Shown here piece by piece: positions 7,089 to 10,426 of a stretch of 10,426 nucleotides of DNA. The position numbers and the translations under genes are program-made. The first letter of the stretch is position 1, and each line of letters begins with the position of its first letter. The DNA lies in the NCBI GenBank assembly GCA_021736565.1, contig JAIPFO010000096.1, positions 1-10,426 on the forward strand, written 5' to 3'. This DNA comes from Phycisphaerae bacterium. GTDB taxonomy: Bacteria; Planctomycetota; Phycisphaerae; Sedimentisphaerales; SM23-30. The notes beneath the pieces are model-generated. The model had not been told where the DNA came from. It saw nothing but the letters and a program-made list of their open reading frames with translations, and ran no database searches.

Positions 7089-7179
7089 TGACACTGGCGT
7101 GACAGGCACTATTTTCGGGGTCTTAAAAGGGTGATTTAAAAGATGGAAACCGACTTTTGAGGTGGGATTCCTTTTTAAT
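7088..7179 (+). repeat. Dispersed intergenic repeat, copy C5
   Basis: The element begins at the TAA of the GH10-like gene. Head TGACA-ctgg-CGTGA (7089-7102) keeps the spacing but has one changed base in each arm. The head-to-core distance is about 9 bases shorter than in C1. The core GGTCTTAAAAGGGTGATTTA and the tail GACTTTTGAGGTGGGATTCC are well conserved. It fills almost all of the gap to the next gene. Confidence 0.7.
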
Positions 7180-7193
7180 CGGAATGCAGGACA

Positions 7194-9371
7194 TTGACAG
7201 AAGACAGCGTTTCATTATTTCGTTTGTGGTTCTGGCGGCTCATGGCAGTCTTTGTGGCTGTTGGGGTTGTCCTGATAGCGGTTCAGGTTGATTTTGGCCC
7301 GGGGCGATGGTCTGTCATTGGTCAATTGCCTAAAGACACCGTGGTTACCCAGGCATTCAGATACAATACAACTTCTCCCAATTGGGCCCCGTGGCAATGG
7401 GAGCATTTTTTTAAGCGGGAAGCGATATCAGTTGATGCTCTTTTCCGAGAACTGTCGCCAGGATTAGTTGGGAGCTATTTGGTCGATTCGGATGCCCGGC
7501 AGGGCGTTCTTTCATTACAATTGAGATATCGCCAGGAAAGAGCGGACCTTTTGGCTCGATTTGAGAAGGTCACGAAGGCCTACCTTGCGGAACATGCCCG
7601 TCAAGAGGCGGCTGCCGCCCCGGGGGAAGAACCTATTGATCCAGAGCAACCTCCTTCGGAAGCCCTCCCTGGCGGCATGGCTCCATTACCGGGCGAAGCA
7701 CCCCCGGCTATTGGCAAAGTCCATGATCGCAGGGGCTCATTGGCCCAGCAGGTAGCGGCCCTGAAAGAAGAATTTGAACAGGGACTCTCCGGTGAGGACC
7801 GTGAAATGTCTCGTGCGATCCAGATCGAACGAGACATTGAGAACTGGATCAACACGAAGGAGCAGCAGCGTACAGTCCGGCAGTGGCAGATCAATAAGTC
7901 ACAGAAAGAATACGCCCAATTGACCTCGGCGTTAGCGGCAGAGAGGCAGCGGCTTTCGCTGAGTCGATCGCCCCATGAAAGCGATGAAATCCTGGGTCGC
8001 ATTAAGACCATTGAGCGGAAAAAGCAGACCCTTCAAATGGAAATTCGTCAACAATTTCTCACGATTGAAAGCCTTGGCAAGGAGGTTGAATTTGTGGAAT
8101 CATTTCTTCCTGCCCGCCGAACGGGTTCGGAACCCGAGGAAGGCGACTCCCCCCCCGGCCAGCCTGCCAGCCTCCCGGCCGGAGTCGCCTCTTCAGATGC
8201 CCCAGGGAATACAGACGATCAGACCGCCTGGCCACAACCCTCCAAGGATGACAGCCCCAATTCAATTGCACAGAACGCTGAAGTAACACGACCGGACAGG
8301 ACGGTTCAAAGGCCCCTGGTTCCGGGAGCTGCCGTTCCAGTTCTGGTGAAGCCTGTGAGTTCGATCGTTTTGAAAACCCGACTTAATTGGCGGGGCTCGC
8401 TGCTATTGGGTCTATTGATCTTTCTGAGCGGTTTGATCGGATTTTTGCTATGCCCGGTGCGTGGCCCGAGGCGAAATGCCATGTCGCGATCCGATGCCAT
8501 TGAGAAAAAGGTTCCCAATGCCCCGAATGACGTGATCGAACCCAATGCGCCGCAAGGCGTGGATGCCGGTCGCCATACGCCCCTTCAGGGCGAAAAAGAG
8601 AGTTTAATCGCGATGTCGCGGTCTGAATCGGGCGAGAAAGAAGAACCCGCCCTGAAAAGCTGGGACCCTCACTATGATGAATTAGCCCAAAAGGTGATCG
8701 ACTTATACAAGGCAGGCGATGCGGATACTTCCCGGTCGCCCAGCCTGATGGTTGTGATCAGTGCCCTGGACCATGAGAATATCTCGCCCCGGGCGGCCGT
8801 GGACCTGGCGATCTCCCTGACCCGTCGGAAATTACAGGTGTTACTCGTTGAGACCGAGAGAAATTGTCATGACCTGACCGCCATCTTTGCCCCTGAGGCC
8901 ATGGCCTCAGATCCGGAATCGCAGCGTTTGTCCGATTTCACCCACTGGATCGAACAAAAAGTCGACCTCTCCGAAGTGGTTATTGACACGCCGCTGTCGA
9001 ATTTGTATTTCATCCCCGGCGGCACGGTTACAGCGGGGGTTCCTGAGGAGGCTGCCATGGCTGACTCGTTACTCTCGTGTACGGACTCGGCACAAAGAGA
9101 GGCGGTGATTGCCCGCTTGGACTCGCTGCGTGTTTTTTTTGATGTTGTCTTATTTTATAGCCCCAGCGCATTGCCGGCATTGACTCACCCCCCAGCAGCG
9201 TCTGACTGCCCGGTTGTCCGTTGGCTTCCGGATATCGCCGATGGTCTGATAACCCAGATGTTTTCGACCCGGAAATCCCGACAAACGGGGCGAAAAACGG
9301 GCCTTCGAATAGCCTCTCTTCTGGAAAATACCAAAACCCATTATCTGGGCTTGAGTTATTGGGGAGATTAG
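7194..9371 (+). CDS. Wzc/ExoP-like membrane protein with degenerate BY-kinase domain
   Basis: The architecture resembles polysaccharide co-polymerases of the Wzc/ExoP type, which govern exopolysaccharide chain export. TM helix 1 is about residues 14-32 and TM helix 2 about 401-422. Between them is a long extracytoplasmic region with a coiled coil (about 180-305) flanked by Pro/Gly/Glu-rich linkers (about 137-172 and 305-385). A cytoplasmic linker with a repeated AMSRS motif (429-433, 473-477) leads to a C-terminal domain (about 495-725). That domain follows the bacterial tyrosine kinase layout: a segment where Walker A should be (521-534, SALDHENISPR) has no GxxxxGK[ST]; Walker A' LLIDxDxR reads LLVETER; LSDFTHW...NLYFIPGG (579-610) matches the region after it; and Walker B reads FDVVLFYSP. 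ATP binding is therefore doubtful. No C-terminal Tyr cluster is seen. The TTG start gives a short polar lead before TM1; ATG 7242 inside TM1 is less likely. No glycosyltransferase genes are in the window to confirm the role. Confidence 0.75.
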   Translation: MTEDSVSLFRLWFWRLMAVFVAVGVVLIAVQVDFGPGRWSVIGQLPKDTVVTQAFRYNTTSPNWAPWQWEHFFKREAISVDALFRELSPGLVGSYLVDSDARQGVLSLQLRYRQERADLLARFEKVTKAYLAEHARQEAAAAPGEEPIDPEQPPSEALPGGMAPLPGEAPPAIGKVHDRRGSLAQQVAALKEEFEQGLSGEDREMSRAIQIERDIENWINTKEQQRTVRQWQINKSQKEYAQLTSALAAERQRLSLSRSPHESDEILGRIKTIERKKQTLQMEIRQQFLTIESLGKEVEFVESFLPARRTGSEPEEGDSPPGQPASLPAGVASSDAPGNTDDQTAWPQPSKDDSPNSIAQNAEVTRPDRTVQRPLVPGAAVPVLVKPVSSIVLKTRLNWRGSLLLGLLIFLSGLIGFLLCPVRGPRRNAMSRSDAIEKKVPNAPNDVIEPNAPQGVDAGRHTPLQGEKESLIAMSRSESGEKEEPALKSWDPHYDELAQKVIDLYKAGDADTSRSPSLMVVISALDHENISPRAAVDLAISLTRRKLQVLLVETERNCHDLTAIFAPEAMASDPESQRLSDFTHWIEQKVDLSEVVIDTPLSNLYFIPGGTVTAGVPEEAAMADSLLSCTDSAQREAVIARLDSLRVFFDVVLFYSPSALPALTHPPAASDCPVVRWLPDIADGLITQMFSTRKSRQTGRKTGLRIASLLENTKTHYLGLSYWGD

Positions 9372-9738
9372 ACGATACTTCTGTTGTAAAAAGAGTGTTG
9401 CAAGTCATTTAGATATTTACTAATATTGCAGCGGAAATCGTTTTTCCTGAGGACTCTGCCATCAAAAATCGACGTTTGCGTCAATCGCATTTTATTTTGG
9501 GCCCCAAAGGGCTTCTGCCGCCGATTACGCTTTTGGACATTTAACCTTTGAATCGTTCCTTTATTATTGATGCAGGGCCGTTGGAATGCATTTTGAAACA
9601 TTGTTTTGTAACATCGGGTGATATTCCGTTGTTGCCCTTTTATACCCTTTGTAATCTAAAGCCCTGCTGGACAGTGAATTAACGTATAAAAAAGTTCGAA
9701 AGTCACCGCTGAAACAAAGTAAGAAAATAGGTAACTGT
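9372..9738. other. Intergenic gap with degenerate repeat C6
   Basis: No gene is supported in these 367 bases; the short open frames on either strand have no protein-like composition and no ribosome binding site. The gap holds repeat copy C6 (9469-9548) and then about 190 AT-rich bases leading into the lipoprotein gene. I see no clear hairpin-plus-T-run terminator after the upstream gene. Confidence 0.55.
9469..9548 (+). repeat. Dispersed intergenic repeat, copy C6 (degenerate)
   Basis: Head CGACG-tttg-CGTCA (9470-9483) keeps the inverted arms with a different spacer. The core is reduced to CCCCAAAGGGC (9502-9512), placed about 10 bases closer to the head than in C1, much as in C5. The tail ACGCTTTTGGACATTTAACC (9527-9546) matches the CTTTTG...ATTAACC of C1. 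The order of the three blocks makes chance resemblance unlikely, but it is the weakest copy. Confidence 0.45.
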
Positions 9739-10426
9739 ATGAAAAGATATTTGTATCTGACATTGTTGGTTTCTTTGAGTTGCCTGTTCACCCTGAGTGT
9801 TTGCGGGTGCGACGAGGAGAGTAAAGGTTTGTCGGTAGAATTCAAGGTGGGGGAAAAATTTTCCCGTAAAATCCATGCCGACAGCGACCTGAAGATGATG
9901 TTTCCCAATGCGGACAAAAAAACAGCCGACATGGTCCTTGACTTTCATGTCAAAAGCGTTGACCCGGAAGGCGTTTCGACCATTGAGGTAACGATTGGGT
10001 CACTGAAGGCCTCGGTGAGTACGCTCGGTCAGGTCTATATTTTTGACAGTGAAGACCCAGCGGCCTCGGAGAAAGGGACTCCAGGGAAGGTGAGCCAAAC
10101 GAAACGATTCCTTGACGCGTTCAAGGGTCTCAAAGGGGAGAAATATTCTGCCCAGGTGGACGCGACGGGCAAGGTAACCAAGCTGTTCGAGATGAGCCCC
10201 CGGATAAAGTCCGTGGCCTACAGTTCGACCCATGGGGACATTCTGGGTTCGGACCAGGTGAAGATGCTGCTGACGGAATCCTATCTGAAAGAATACGTTT
10301 CACCGCTTTTTTATTCTGATTTGACTCGTGCAGATATCACGCCGGAGCTTACCTGGAAGGGCGGCGGCTGTGTCCTGGTTCCAGACGTTCCGCTGGTAGC
10401 CTTGCAGAAAAGCTATCAGATCAAAG
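9739..10426 (+). CDS. Lipoprotein, DUF6263-like, 3' partial
   Basis: The frame is open from ATG 9739 to the right edge, giving 229 codons without a stop, so the C-terminus is missing. The start MKRYLYLTLLVSLSCLF is a signal peptide, with a lipobox-like VCG|C at residues 21-24, predicting lipid attachment at Cys24 and anchoring in a membrane. The mature part has short beta-type segments of the form EFKVGEKF (34-41), VLDFHVKSVDPEGVSTIEVTI (66-86, a DG-type turn between strands) and YSAQVDATGKVTKLF. This fits my memory of DUF6263-family lipoproteins, common in planctomycetes and of unknown function; I cannot test this by search. A weak AGGT (9729-9732) precedes the start. The long preceding gap suggests its own promoter, but I cannot assign one with confidence. 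Confidence 0.8.
   Translation, partial: MKRYLYLTLLVSLSCLFTLSVCGCDEESKGLSVEFKVGEKFSRKIHADSDLKMMFPNADKKTADMVLDFHVKSVDPEGVSTIEVTIGSLKASVSTLGQVYIFDSEDPAASEKGTPGKVSQTKRFLDAFKGLKGEKYSAQVDATGKVTKLFEMSPRIKSVAYSSTHGDILGSDQVKMLLTESYLKEYVSPLFYSDLTRADITPELTWKGGGCVLVPDVPLVALQKSYQIK

Noticed and set aside
9496..9512. TTTTGGGCCCCAAAG as a terminator stem.
   Set aside because: It is an imperfect palindrome with no loop and no following T-run, and fits better as part of the degenerate repeat C6.
9629..9655. TTGTTG / TGTAAT as a promoter for the lipoprotein gene.
   Set aside because: The spacer is only 15 bases and both hexamers are poor matches.
9564..9948. Overlapping minus-strand open frames across the start of the lipoprotein gene.
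   Set aside because: The + strand frame has a signal peptide, lipobox and coherent strand pattern; the minus-strand frames lack any such features.

Overview
The window carries seven protein-coding genes, all on the + strand, with long AT-richer gaps between most of them. The protein types suggest a bacterium of the Planctomycetota, perhaps a Phycisphaerae-like lineage. The types in question are a GH10-like protein of a kind I recall from planctomycetes, a divergent Wzc-like membrane protein, a DUF6263-like lipoprotein, and starts with little Shine-Dalgarno sequence. This is inference from protein character; there is no rRNA or other phylogenetic marker here.

Layout: (1) the 3' part of a tryptophan-rich uncharacterised protein (2-1327, cut by the left edge); (2) a gap with a GC-rich hairpin and the first copy of a dispersed repeat; (3) an orphan beta-class DNA methyltransferase (1671-2495), followed 66 bases later by a secreted Kelch-type beta-propeller protein (2562-3842); (4) a glycerate kinase (4028-5203); (5) a GH10-fold protein lacking both catalytic glutamates (5553-7088); (6) a large two-TM, coiled-coil protein ending in a degenerate tyrosine-autokinase-like domain (7194-9371); (7) a lipoprotein cut by the right edge (9739-10426).

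The most notable non-coding signal is a family of about 80-105 bp repeats. Six copies (C1-C6) lie in the gaps, all in the same orientation as the genes. Each has three conserved blocks: a head with the inverted repeat TGACG-N4-CGTCA, a core close to GCATCTTAAAGGGCGATTT, and a tail close to ACTTTTGAGGTGGGA, often followed by ATTAACCTT. C3 and C5 overlap or abut the stop codon of the gene before them. I do not recognise this element. It could be a shared cis-regulatory or RNA element, or a small mobile repeat family.

No single pathway links the genes. Two of them look like catalytically dead relatives of enzymes (GH10 and BY-kinase), suggesting binding or structural roles. The last two genes and the Kelch protein are predicted to act at or outside the membrane. 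There is no tRNA, rRNA, CRISPR array, transposase or integrase in the window.
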